Origin: an uncultured Pirellulaceae bacterium
GTDB taxonomy: Bacteria; Planctomycetota; Planctomycetia; Pirellulales; Pirellulaceae
Assembly: GCA_937929805.1 (NCBI GenBank)
Contig: CALFUT010000016.1
Span: 1-64,000, forward strand
DNA length: 64,000 bases
Direction of reading: 5' to 3'
Positions 27,332-35,322 of the stretch are shown here, one piece after another (the first letter of the stretch is position 1; each line of letters starts with the position of its first letter). The position numbers and the translations under genes were made by a program. The notes under the pieces are model-generated. The model was not told the DNA's origin, did not search any database, and saw nothing but the letters and a program-made list of their open reading frames with translations.

Positions 27332-28368
27332 TCCACTCCTCGCGAAATACGTTCGACTACGGGCAATGACTCGGGGATCCGACTTGAACCCACCACGATT
27401 TGCAAATCACCAAGTGCCATCGGGTAGCGTGGGTCAAGCGGAACAAAACCGTTGCTGTTTGAGCGAACAACATTGTCAACGACCGTAGCGCCAAATTGCT
27501 CGATGTCGAACAGCAGCGGATCGCCCCACGCATCAACAACTTCTGGGTAAATGTCATCATCCGTATTGCCGATCGCAGAGTTACCCAGCAGTTCGACCGC
27601 CGACTGACCATCGATCTGAATCGAGCGAAGGATTTCATGCAGGTACTCGCCGGGCAGATCCAGTTCGTTTGTATCTACAGGGGGCGTGGTCGCATCCACC
27701 TGCCGCCGGAATTTTCTGGCCCCACCTGAGGTCACGCTGTTTAACACCGTCCTCAAATCCGTCGGAGGAGAACCAACTTGGGCTGTGTAATTTGCGTCAA
27801 GCCATTCACCAAACGACGGCCCCATCATTCCAAACTCACCTTGATTTTTCGCAAGATTCGTTTGTGCAAACGTACTATCGGCGGACAAACCAAAATTCGA
27901 CCCAAACTGACCGGCGAATTCGTTTTCAGAATATTCAATCGGTTGACCGGTAGGAAATTGTCTCACTGGCCGCGGCATTTCCGAATCGATCAATGCCATC
28001 AAGACTTGACGGCGAAGGTACTTGAGCTGCAACCGATCGTTCCTTGGAGCCGTTCCACCATCAATCGCGATACGGTTCATTCCCACAAACGCGTCCAAAA
28101 CCCGATTTGAGATCGGCAACCTTCGTACTTCGTAGTCTTCCATCTGAAGTTGCAAGATCGAGGTGATCTGGCTGATGCGAGCCTGAGTGGCTGAGATCTT
28201 GGCGTCGTTGGACGCTCCGGCCAGCATGGTCAGCGACATCGCGGTCAGCACACCAATGATCGCAATCACAATCAACAACTCGACAAGTGTGAAGGCCTTT
28301 TTCAAATTCGGAATCCGGAATTCGGAATTCGGAATTTCAGGTTTCGAGTTGTGGAAAAATTGAATCAT
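27328..28368 (-). CDS. Prepilin-type pseudopilin, GspG-like N-terminus
   Basis: 346 residues. Leader MIQFFHNSKPEIPNSEFRI is followed by PNLKKAFTLVELLIVIAIIG, with cleavage after Ala25 (Ala in place of the usual Gly) and Glu at +5. After the membrane helix comes SATQARISQITSILQLQMEDYEVRRLP, the helical spine common to pseudopilins. The rest is a globular part with QFPTGQPIEYSENEFAGQFG and a C-terminal YPEVVDAWGDPLLFDIEQFG, reminiscent of the D-x-W-G-x-P segment of GspG major pseudopilins. Its stop overlaps the next gene's start by four bases, so the two are coupled. Leader residues 11-20 come from a heptamer array at 28301-28340. Confidence 0.78.
   Translation of the reverse strand: MIQFFHNSKPEIPNSEFRIPNLKKAFTLVELLIVIAIIGVLTAMSLTMLAGASNDAKISATQARISQITSILQLQMEDYEVRRLPISNRVLDAFVGMNRIAIDGGTAPRNDRLQLKYLRRQVLMALIDSEMPRPVRQFPTGQPIEYSENEFAGQFGSNFGLSADSTFAQTNLAKNQGEFGMMGPSFGEWLDANYTAQVGSPPTDLRTVLNSVTSGGARKFRRQVDATTPPVDTNELDLPGEYLHEILRSIQIDGQSAVELLGNSAIGNTDDDIYPEVVDAWGDPLLFDIEQFGATVVDNVVRSNSNGFVPLDPRYPMALGDLQIVVGSSRIPESLPVVERISRGVE
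28301..28340. repeat. Heptamer array inside a prepilin leader
   Basis: Tandem (A/T)TCGGAA units with single-base changes. On the minus strand they encode KPEIPNSEFRIPN of the prepilin leader just before the cleavage site. Confidence 0.8.
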
Positions 28369-28399
28369 GAAGAGAGTTTTGGAGGAGGGAGGGGTATTT

Positions 28400-28470
28400 C
28401 AGTGTGCAGTGTGCAGTGTGCAGTGTGCAGTGAAGTCAATTTTCGTGTGGTTCGTTTGTTTCGTGGTCGG
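28400..28470 (+). repeat. CAGTGTG heptamer array with conserved core
   Basis: Four to five units of CAGTGTG (28400-28432), then the core TTTTCGTGTGGTTCGTTTG continuing TTTCGTGGT (about 28440-28468). The core is nearly identical to those at 31640-31670 and, in weaker form, 29989-30018. Confidence 0.8.
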
Positions 28471-28487
28471 GGAAATTCAAAGGTGAT

Positions 28488-28631
28488 TTTTGAACAGGAG
28501 GAAACGGAGGTCGCGGAGTCATTCCGTTATTCAATTGTTGGACGATGGGCCACAAAGACAACGGTCAAAATTCCGGAATAATCGCTTGACTTTTGCTTAA
28601 TCTGTTTTCTCTGCGAACTCCTGTTCCAAAA
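28488..28631. repeat. Hairpin repeat, third copy
   Basis: Left arm begins TTTTTGAACAGGAGG at 28488 and right arm ends AACTCCTGTTCCAAAA at 28631, with GAAACGGAGG and TCTGTTTTCTCTG inside. Same family as 14272-14351 with a longer, diverged centre. Confidence 0.65.
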
Positions 28632-28633
28632 TA

Positions 28634-28718
28634 GGCAGCCCTCACACGGATGTGATGCGGATCGGCCATTACACGGAGTGTGAAAGAGGCAGGACATCAC
28701 ACGGAGTGTGATGGCTAC
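28634..28718. repeat. Degenerate REP cluster 3' of a prepilin gene
   Basis: One intact reverse unit (28695-28718, ending GGCTAC) and two decayed ones (around 28634-28657 and 28667-28684). It sits ten bases beyond the stop codon of the gene at 28728, the same placement as at 25316-25377. Confidence 0.75.
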
Positions 28719-28727
28719 TTACGCTTG

Positions 28728-29840
28728 TTACTCGTTTTCAATGACAAACAGCTCCAGTCGACCGTCGGCGAAGTTTGCCATGTTGTCATAGCCAAATTTG
28801 ATAAAGTTCGAATCGGTCGAAAGGGCAAAGGCCTGCAGATGCTCGACATCGCCCGCTCCAGAAGGGTTTAGTGGTACGCCGGGGTTTCCGTCCAAACCAA
28901 AACTAATCAACTGAAAGGTTTGAGGGTTTGCGAAGTCGTCTTGCACCAGATCTTGTCCAGGCGTTCGACCTCGAGTGTCGCGCTCGCCTCCGGGGATCTG
29001 AGTGATGTATGCGAAAGGAGCAATGTTGTACGAAGCCGCATCTCGGTAGCGATAAATCAAATCACCATTGCTTGGGCCGTTAGGTTGTTTGTAGGCAGCG
29101 ACAGTTGCAAACTCAGTACCAACGTTGATCAAATCAAGCTCACGGAAGTCGACTGCCCCGTTTACACGAGTGACATCGGTTGACGCATCGCTAATGTCTG
29201 CGGTCGGGTCAGGGCCACTTCCATAGACAAGTTGATCAGGCTGAAATTCAAATCTCACATCCCGCTCGATCTCAACATCCCCGCTCGGTGTCGGGATAAA
29301 ACGCGCAGGTCCATTAAATGGCTCGATCAAAGTCGGACTGCCGCCTGTAATAGGAAATTGCTTGCTCTTGCACAGCCCCGACAACCAGAAGACCAACGAA
29401 CTCTGCTGATCTAAGTGACGTCCGATCTTGTTCCACCAGACGACAATTCGCACGTCTCCACCGACAAAACTGTTCCTTTCCTGATGACTTGGAGCAATGC
29501 GATTCAGGTAGCGAAGAAAATCGCTTACACCCGGATCAGTAGCAACTGTGGCCGTCACATTAGGAAACTGCTCAAAGCTTGGCGGGTAAAAACCGTACTC
29601 GGTGCGAAAGGATTCGATCGCTTGCTCGATCTGAACCATCTCAGTCCGCATCGCAAGTTCGCGAGCAGAACTCATGGCTCCATTGATCGCCGGTAGCAAT
29701 AGGCCGACCAAGATGCCGATGACCGTGATCACGATCAGTAGCTCGACCAAGGTGAAACCAAGGCGGAATTCGGAATTCGGAATTCGGCGTGCGGAATGTT
29801 TCAAATTCGAAGTTCGGAAGTCAGAGGTCGGAGTATTCAT
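28728..29840 (-). CDS. Prepilin-type major pseudopilin candidate
   Basis: 370 residues. PNSEFRLGFTLVELLIVITVIG gives cleavage after Gly28 and Glu at +5, the most canonical pilin motif of the cluster. The helix continues SARELAMRTEMVQIEQAIESFRTEYGFYPPSF, the pattern of GspG-like major pseudopilins, where a Tyr/Phe-Tyr-Pro-Pro segment follows the spine. The C-terminal part contains NPQTFQLISFGLDGNPGVPLN, resembling the calcium-site region of GspG (GxDGxxGG), and then DVEHLQAFALSTDSN. It is directly downstream of gspF, where the main pseudopilin gene is often found. The leader residues 14-27 are again encoded by heptamers (29762-29800). Confidence 0.78.
   Translation of the reverse strand: MNTPTSDFRTSNLKHSARRIPNSEFRLGFTLVELLIVITVIGILVGLLLPAINGAMSSARELAMRTEMVQIEQAIESFRTEYGFYPPSFEQFPNVTATVATDPGVSDFLRYLNRIAPSHQERNSFVGGDVRIVVWWNKIGRHLDQQSSLVFWLSGLCKSKQFPITGGSPTLIEPFNGPARFIPTPSGDVEIERDVRFEFQPDQLVYGSGPDPTADISDASTDVTRVNGAVDFRELDLINVGTEFATVAAYKQPNGPSNGDLIYRYRDAASYNIAPFAYITQIPGGERDTRGRTPGQDLVQDDFANPQTFQLISFGLDGNPGVPLNPSGAGDVEHLQAFALSTDSNFIKFGYDNMANFADGRLELFVIENE
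29762..29800. repeat. Heptamer array inside a prepilin leader
   Basis: Three to four GGAATTC units and GCGTGCGGAATG in tandem with a period of seven. On the minus strand they encode ARRIPNSEFRL, ending right at the cleavage-site Gly. Confidence 0.8.
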
Positions 29841-29897
29841 GATTGACTCAAAGGGCTGATAAGTTGAAAGGGTTTAGGTTTCAGGGTGTAGTGGTTT

Positions 29898-29958
29898 GTA
29901 GTAGCGGCTTCAGTCGCTGACCGCGAATCGTTTTAAAAAATCCTGAAGGCTTTACTAC
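29898..29958. repeat. REP-like element, GTAG-GGCTTCAG family, second copy
   Basis: Begins GTAGTAGCGGCTTCAGTCGC and ends CCTGAAGGCTTTACTAC. Matches the copy at 23723-23783 apart from the loop. Confidence 0.75.
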
Positions 29959-29970
29959 CAACGGCGCTGT

Positions 29971-30058
29971 CGGTTTTCGGTGAAGCAAGTTTTCATATCG
30001 TTCGTTTGTTTCGTGGTTATACGAATTTCCGAATTCCACCCCTCCGAATTCCGAATTG
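29971..30058 (+). repeat. Compound core and heptamer element
   Basis: A degenerate core (AAGTTTTCATATCGTTCGTTTG then TTTCGTGGTTAT) followed by ATTCCGA-type heptamers up to 30058, ending right beside the stop codon of gspF at 30062. Confidence 0.65.
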
Positions 30059-30061
30059 GCA

Positions 30062-31462
30062 TCATCCTGTTAGGCCGCCGATGATGCTGATCAATGGCAT
30101 GAACAGCGAGGCCACGATGAACAGCACGACCAGACCAAGGAAGATGATCATCAACGGTTCGATCATTTTCAGCATGCCATCGGTTAGGGTTTCCACTTCT
30201 TGTTCGTAGTAGTCGGCAACCTTGTACAGCATAACGTCCAGTTCACCGGTTTCTTCACCGACGGACACCATGTTGATTACAAGATCTTCGACGACTGCCT
30301 TTTTGTAATTCAGGTAGTACCACGCGACGCCAAGGATACTCAGCACGCCACAGCCGTAAGCGACTCCCTGCCACATTTCTGGATCGACAAACAGCACCAT
30401 CAGCGGCGGCAGTGACATCACGGCACAGAAGAAGAACGCGGCAACCGGATGGAAGCCGGGGAACGAATTTTCCTTCATCGGCACGGCAATCGTTTCACCC
30501 GCGCGAATGGAGTCGGTTACTTTGCTGTAAAGTTTTTCGTACATCGCGTTGCCGGATGTCTCGCGGGTAATGGTCAGTCCCTCGATGATCGGAACACCGC
30601 TGGCGACCAACGCACCGAGCGTTCGTGTGGTTCGGGCGAGGTTGGCCTTTTCGACCAGCTTGCCCATGATCGGCAGCTTCAGCAGGAACAGGTGCCAGCC
30701 CATCCGACCGGCCTTGAATTTACAGACCAGCGTCACAAACAAGACCATTCCGATTGGGATCAACGGGAACAAGAACCACAACTGACAGACTCGGCTTGAG
30801 ATCTTCATCAGTAAGACGGTCATGGCGGGCAGTTCGATGCCAAATTCCTCGAACATTTCTTGGAACTGAGGAATGATGAACAACATGATGAAGGTCAGGA
30901 TACCGATCGTGAAAAACACGACCATGACCGGATACATCATGGCTCCGATGACTTTATTTTTTAGTCCTTGGGTTCGTTCTTTGAACTCGGCCAATCGCTG
31001 CAGAATATTTTCCAGCGATCCACCGGCTTCACCGGCCTTGATCATGTTCACGTACAGCCGATCGAATGCTCGAGGAGCTTTCGCCATCGCCTCGGACAAC
31101 GAAGCACCGCCCTCGATTTCGTCGCAGACGTCAATCAACGAGTTCTTCAAGGCACCCGGTTTGGCTTGGTCTTCTAGGATCTTCAGACTGCGAAGAATCG
31201 GCAGTCCCGCGTCTTGCAAGATGGAAAGCTGACGCGTGAACGTCACGATCTTTTTGCCACTGGCACCGCCAAGTGCGAATGTCTTTCGACCCTTGCCGCT
31301 GGAGTCGCCTTTTTTCTTGGCGGCCTTCTGTTGCGTGATTCGCGTGACGAAGTATCCCATCTCGCGGATGGTATCCTGTGCCTCATCCTGAGTGTTGGCT
31401 TCGATGACATCGCGAATTTCCTGACCCTGCGGGTCCATCGCTTCAAATTGAAAAGTAGGCAT
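30062..31462 (-). CDS. gspF: Type II secretion/type IV pilus inner-membrane platform protein
   Basis: 466 residues with AGGGA about ten bases before the ATG. Two T2SSF domains are visible, the first at about 72-195 (TFTRQLSILQDAGLPILRSLKIL, with GGSLSEAMAKAP-like spacing) and the second at about 270-400 (ARTTRTLGALVASGVPIIEGL, with VSVGEETGELDVML). Three to four membrane helices follow each domain pattern, including VVFFTIGILTFIMLFII and MIEPLMIIFLGLVVLFIVA. The N-terminus (FQFEAMDPQGQEIRDVIEA) is the usual cytoplasmic start. The protein anchors the assembly ATPase to the pseudopilus base. It lies between the ATPase gene and the prepilin genes. Confidence 0.93.
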   Translation of the reverse strand: MPTFQFEAMDPQGQEIRDVIEANTQDEAQDTIREMGYFVTRITQQKAAKKKGDSSGKGRKTFALGGASGKKIVTFTRQLSILQDAGLPILRSLKILEDQAKPGALKNSLIDVCDEIEGGASLSEAMAKAPRAFDRLYVNMIKAGEAGGSLENILQRLAEFKERTQGLKNKVIGAMMYPVMVVFFTIGILTFIMLFIIPQFQEMFEEFGIELPAMTVLLMKISSRVCQLWFLFPLIPIGMVLFVTLVCKFKAGRMGWHLFLLKLPIMGKLVEKANLARTTRTLGALVASGVPIIEGLTITRETSGNAMYEKLYSKVTDSIRAGETIAVPMKENSFPGFHPVAAFFFCAVMSLPPLMVLFVDPEMWQGVAYGCGVLSILGVAWYYLNYKKAVVEDLVINMVSVGEETGELDVMLYKVADYYEQEVETLTDGMLKMIEPLMIIFLGLVVLFIVASLFMPLISIIGGLTG

Positions 31463-31532
31463 GGGATCGATTCCCTAGAAAGAAGGGGTTTAGATTTTTG
31501 GTTTTGCTGGAGGTAAGTGTTTGACGAGAGGG

Positions 31533-31740
31533 AGTTTTCGGTTTTCGGTTTTCAGTTTTCAGTTTTCAGTTTTCAGTTTTCAGTTTTCAGTTTTCAGTTT
31601 TCAGTGTGCAGTGTGCAGTGTGCAGTGTGCAGTGAAGTAAGTTTTCGTGTGGTTCGTTTGTTTCGTGGTTGTGCAGATTCCAAATTCCGAATTCCGACCT
31701 CCGAATTCCGACCTCCGCATTCCGCATTCCGCATTCCGCC
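31533..31740 (+). repeat. Complete compound heptamer element
   Basis: The best preserved copy: 31533-31604 GTTTTC(G/A) units, 31605-31635 GTGTGCA units, 31640-31672 the conserved core TTTTCGTGTGGTTCGTTTG plus TTTCGTGGTTG, and 31684-31739 ATTCCGA, CCTCCGA and ATTCCGC units. Every section has a seven-base period. It fills the spacer between gspF and the gspE gene. Confidence 0.85.
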
Positions 31741-31746
31741 TTTGAT

Positions 31747-33465
31747 TTAACCATCAAGGACCGTTTCACGAATGACTTCTTCGGCGGTGGTGGTTCCGTC
31801 GAACGCGAATCGGATGCCCATGTCTCGCAGTAGCTTCATGCCCTTCTTTTGAGCAGCGTCTCGCAAGACGTCGGTCGCCACGTTTTCCATGATCAAGGCT
31901 CGCAGTTCGTCGTCCATGATCATCAGTTCGAACAGGCCAATCCGGCCCTTGTATCCAGTGTTGTTGCAGTTGCCGCAGCCGGCACCTCGGTAAAACGATT
32001 TGCCTTCGCATTCTTCGGGCGTCAAACCAAGATCGATCCGCATGTCTTCGGTGACCTCGTTTGGCTCACGGCACTCGGGACAGATGCGACGCACGAGCCG
32101 TTGCGCCAAAATCGCTTCGACCGTGGCGGTGATCAGGAAGGTGGGAACTCCCATATCCTTCATCCGAGTCACCGTGCTGGGAGCGTCGTTGGTGTGCAAG
32201 GTGCTGAACACGGTGTGCCCAGTCAGCGAGGCTTGGACCGCGATCTCTGCGGTTTCGGTGTCTCGAATCTCGCCGACCAAAATCTTGTCCGGATCCTGAC
32301 GCAGAATCGCTCGCAACGCGGACGCGAAGGTCACGCCGATATCGTGGTCGATCGGAATCTGAACAATCCCGTCAATGTCGTACTCGACCGGATCTTCGGT
32401 TGTGACCAGTTTGTCTTCGATCGTGTTCAGTTCGTTCAAGGCCGAATACAAAGTCGTTGTCTTGCCGGAACCGGTGGGGCCCGTCACCAAAATAATTCCG
32501 TTCGGCTTATCGATCACCTCGCGGAACTCTTCCATGATCGCTTCGTCCATCCCGATGTTCCCCAAATCCAGCGACACCACGCTGCGATCGAGAACTCGAC
32601 AAACGACGCTTTCGCCAAACATGGTTGGCAGCACACTGACTCGCAAATCGACCGGGTGCCCACCCACCGTCAGCTCGATCCGGCCGTCCTGTGGCAGACG
32701 ACGTTCTGAAATATTCAGGTTGGCCATCACCTTGATTCGGGTCGTAATCGCAAACGCGAGGTGACGTGGCGGCGGAACCAGTTCGAACAACACGCCGTCC
32801 GCCTTGATGCGGATGCGGAACTCGTCTTCGAACGGTTCGAAGTGAATATCGCTGGCGTGTTCTTTAATGGCTTGCAGGAGCACGATGTTCAACAGCTTGC
32901 GAACCGGAGCACTGTCGGCCAGTTCGGTCACGTCGCTCAAGTTGATCGGGCCACCACCGAGCAGCTTCTCTGACGCGGCTTTGAGTTCTTCGTCCGACTG
33001 CAGGTCGTTGATGATTTTCTCGATGCTCTCGACGTCTTCGTTGAAGAACTTATCGATCCCCTTAAGAATCTGAGCCTCCGACGCGACCAACAACGCGATC
33101 TCGTAACCCAAGAAGCGACGCAATTCGTCCTGCATCGCCAAGTTCTGAGGATCACAGGTTGCCAGCGTCAGCCGATTGTCTTCCAGCTTCAACGGGATGA
33201 CTCGATACAACTGAGCCATCGAATCCGAAATCGCTTCCCGAGCTTCTGGTGGTGGCGTCACTCCGTCGATGTCAACGGTTTTCAAACCGAACTGCTCGCC
33301 CAACGCTTGGATCAGTTCTTCGTCCGAGACCAAGCCCATGTCTTCGGCAATCCGACCGATCAACTGGCCCGGATTCTGACTCTGTTCTTCGACCAGCATT
33401 TCCAGCTGATCATCCGAAATGAATCCAAGGTCGACAAAAATTTGACCGAGTTTACGAACGGCCAT
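31747..33465 (-). CDS. gspE: GspE/PilB-type assembly ATPase 1
   Basis: 572 residues. N-terminal MshEN-type region (RKLGQIFVDLGFISDDQLEMLVEEQ), then the ATPase core with HASDIHFEPFEDEFRIRIKADG, Walker A GPTGSGKTTTLYSAL, the Asp box around TTEDPVEYDIDGIVQI, Walker B ILVGEIRDTETAEIAV and the His box HTVFSTLHTNDAP. A four-cysteine zinc motif CPECRE...CGNCNNTGYKGR is intact. It powers pseudopilus assembly in the cytoplasm. It is upstream of gspF in the same direction, and shares strong similarity with the second copy at 35323. Confidence 0.93.
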   Translation of the reverse strand: MAVRKLGQIFVDLGFISDDQLEMLVEEQSQNPGQLIGRIAEDMGLVSDEELIQALGEQFGLKTVDIDGVTPPPEAREAISDSMAQLYRVIPLKLEDNRLTLATCDPQNLAMQDELRRFLGYEIALLVASEAQILKGIDKFFNEDVESIEKIINDLQSDEELKAASEKLLGGGPINLSDVTELADSAPVRKLLNIVLLQAIKEHASDIHFEPFEDEFRIRIKADGVLFELVPPPRHLAFAITTRIKVMANLNISERRLPQDGRIELTVGGHPVDLRVSVLPTMFGESVVCRVLDRSVVSLDLGNIGMDEAIMEEFREVIDKPNGIILVTGPTGSGKTTTLYSALNELNTIEDKLVTTEDPVEYDIDGIVQIPIDHDIGVTFASALRAILRQDPDKILVGEIRDTETAEIAVQASLTGHTVFSTLHTNDAPSTVTRMKDMGVPTFLITATVEAILAQRLVRRICPECREPNEVTEDMRIDLGLTPEECEGKSFYRGAGCGNCNNTGYKGRIGLFELMIMDDELRALIMENVATDVLRDAAQKKGMKLLRDMGIRFAFDGTTTAEEVIRETVLDG

Positions 33466-33540
33466 GGGGTTTTCCGTGGGGGTTAAAAGTTGAAATAGGG
33501 TTCAGAGCTAAGACAAACGCTGTACAGCAATGGTTTTTAA

Positions 33541-33613
33541 ATGCGGAATTCGGAATGGGGAATGTGGAATATCAAAGGTTCGTATTCCACATTCCGCACT
33601 CTCCATTCCGCAT
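33541..33613. repeat. Inverted pair of heptamer arrays
   Basis: Left array of GCGGAAT, TCGGAAT, GGGGAAT and GTGGAAT units faces a right array of TATTCCACATTCCGCA units across an 11-base centre, giving a hairpin with arms of about 31 bases. It lies five bases beyond the stop codon of pilT. Confidence 0.8.
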
Positions 33614-33618
33614 TGATT

Positions 33619-34746
33619 TCAGTCAAAATCCTCTTCCAGATCGCCGTCTTCCAGTTCGTCGATGTCGGCTTCCATCTGGCGTCGGGCGGTCGCGATTCGT
33701 TTGGCAAGGCTGTCAGGATCCTGAGCCTTACCTAATACGGCTTCCATTTCGGCTTTCTCTTCGGACCAAATGTCGAACAGGCAGTCGTCCATCAACTGCA
33801 TGCCAAACTTGGCTCCGGTTTGGATCGCCGAGTTAATTCGGAATGTTTTGTTTTCTCGAATCAGGTTTCCAATCCCGGGCGTCACCACCAGCGATTCAAA
33901 CGCAGCGACTCGGCCGCCACCAATCCGTGGCAGCAGCGTTTGAGCCAGCACGCCAATCAGTGATGTCGACAACTGAGTACGAATCTGGTCCTGCAAGTTT
34001 CCGGGGAACGCGTCAATAATCCGGTTTACCGTGCCCTGAGCACTATTGGTGTGCAACGTTCCAAAAACGATGTGGCCCGTTTCCGCCGCCGAGATCGCAG
34101 CCTCGATCGTTTCCAAGTCACGAAGCTCGCCGACCAGAATCACGTCCGGATCCTGACGCAACGCGCGACGAATCGCCTCGGCAAAGCTGGGCACGTCGAC
34201 GCCCACTTCACGTTGGTTGATGGTCGATTTTTTGTGGTAGTGATAAAATTCGATCGGATCTTCGATCGTGATGATGTGATGGTCGACTCGTTCGTTGATG
34301 AAATTCACCAAACTGGCAAGCGTCGTCGACTTACCCGAACCCGTCGGCCCCGTCACCAGAATCAAACCACGCGGCCGCATGACCAGCTTGGTGAAGATGT
34401 CCGGCACGCCCAGAACCTCTGGCGGCAGCATCTCGTTGGGAATCTGTCGCAGCACCATCGCGATATCGCCACGCTGCTTGAAAATCGAGACACGAAAACG
34501 AGCGGCCTCGCCATAGGCAAAACCAAAGTCAGCACTTCCCGATTCTTGAAGCTCGCGCTGACAACGTTCCGGCGCGATACTTTTCATCAACGCAACCGTG
34601 TCTTCCGACTCGAGCACTTTCGTCTCAAGCTTGCGAAGGCGGCCGTGCAATCGGAAGACTGGCGGCTGACCCGTCGTGATATGAATATCACTGGCTCCCT
34701 GCTTCACACAGGCTTCAAGCAATTTGTCAATTAACGGAGCGGCCAT
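33619..34746 (-). CDS. pilT: PilT-type retraction ATPase
   Basis: 375 residues, the normal PilT size. Motifs: QGASDIHITTGQPPVFRLHGRL at the start, Walker A GPTGSGKSTTLASL, Asp box TIEDPIEFYHYHKKS, Walker B VILVGELRDLETIEAAI, His box GHIVFGTLHTNSAQGT, and the PilT-specific helix GNLIRENKTFRINSAIQTG followed by FGMQLMDD, equivalent to AIRNLIRE and GMQTLD in PilT. These last motifs separate it from GspE-type ATPases. The C-terminus is acidic. PilT depolymerises type IV pili, so its presence suggests a dynamic pilus and not only a secretion pseudopilus. Confidence 0.93.
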   Translation of the reverse strand: MAAPLIDKLLEACVKQGASDIHITTGQPPVFRLHGRLRKLETKVLESEDTVALMKSIAPERCQRELQESGSADFGFAYGEAARFRVSIFKQRGDIAMVLRQIPNEMLPPEVLGVPDIFTKLVMRPRGLILVTGPTGSGKSTTLASLVNFINERVDHHIITIEDPIEFYHYHKKSTINQREVGVDVPSFAEAIRRALRQDPDVILVGELRDLETIEAAISAAETGHIVFGTLHTNSAQGTVNRIIDAFPGNLQDQIRTQLSTSLIGVLAQTLLPRIGGGRVAAFESLVVTPGIGNLIRENKTFRINSAIQTGAKFGMQLMDDCLFDIWSEEKAEMEAVLGKAQDPDSLAKRIATARRQMEADIDELEDGDLEEDFD

Positions 34747-35322
34747 GAATCTCTATCGATTGGAACTATTTAGATTGTTTGTTTTTTTATTCGGCAAGCG
34801 TTCTGTTGTTCGGCCAAATTAGGCCCAGCACGTTTGGGAGCCAAAGCCGGACTTCCGATTTTGGATCCGACCATTTCCGGCCAACCGATCGAACCGCTTT
34901 CTTGCAAATTCGCGATGTTGCGAATTGAACTTGCAAAGCTGGCGATGAGCATCGGCCAACAAAGCTAGGATCGGTCTGCGAAAAATCGCTCGTCGCTTGG
35001 AAGGGCAACCGGTCAGGGACGGCAAGGAAGCTGCCGCATCAGACCGAGTCGATTGAGACGAGAAAAGTGGAAGGCATTCAGAATTGATTTGATAAGAAAA
35101 CAATGGGTTATCTTGCACGAGTGGCTTGGGTTATCAAATCTTCTGAACAGCCCATTATTGAGTGACGGCACCACCAAAGTCCACTTTCAGGCAGGAAACG
35201 CACCGAAATCGCGGTTTTCGCCTCGATCGGGCACCCAAGACACCGCCGCCCAAAAACGCGGCTAACCGCAATTCGTTTACTCGACCAAGCGCTGCGAAGG
35301 CGACTTTCGTCCAGTGTTTCTT
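34747..35322. other. Intergenic region, no gene seen
   Basis: Between pilT and the second ATPase gene. Short frames here have no recognisable features, and none of the dispersed repeats described elsewhere is evident. It may hold the promoter for pilT and the genes after it. Confidence 0.5.
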
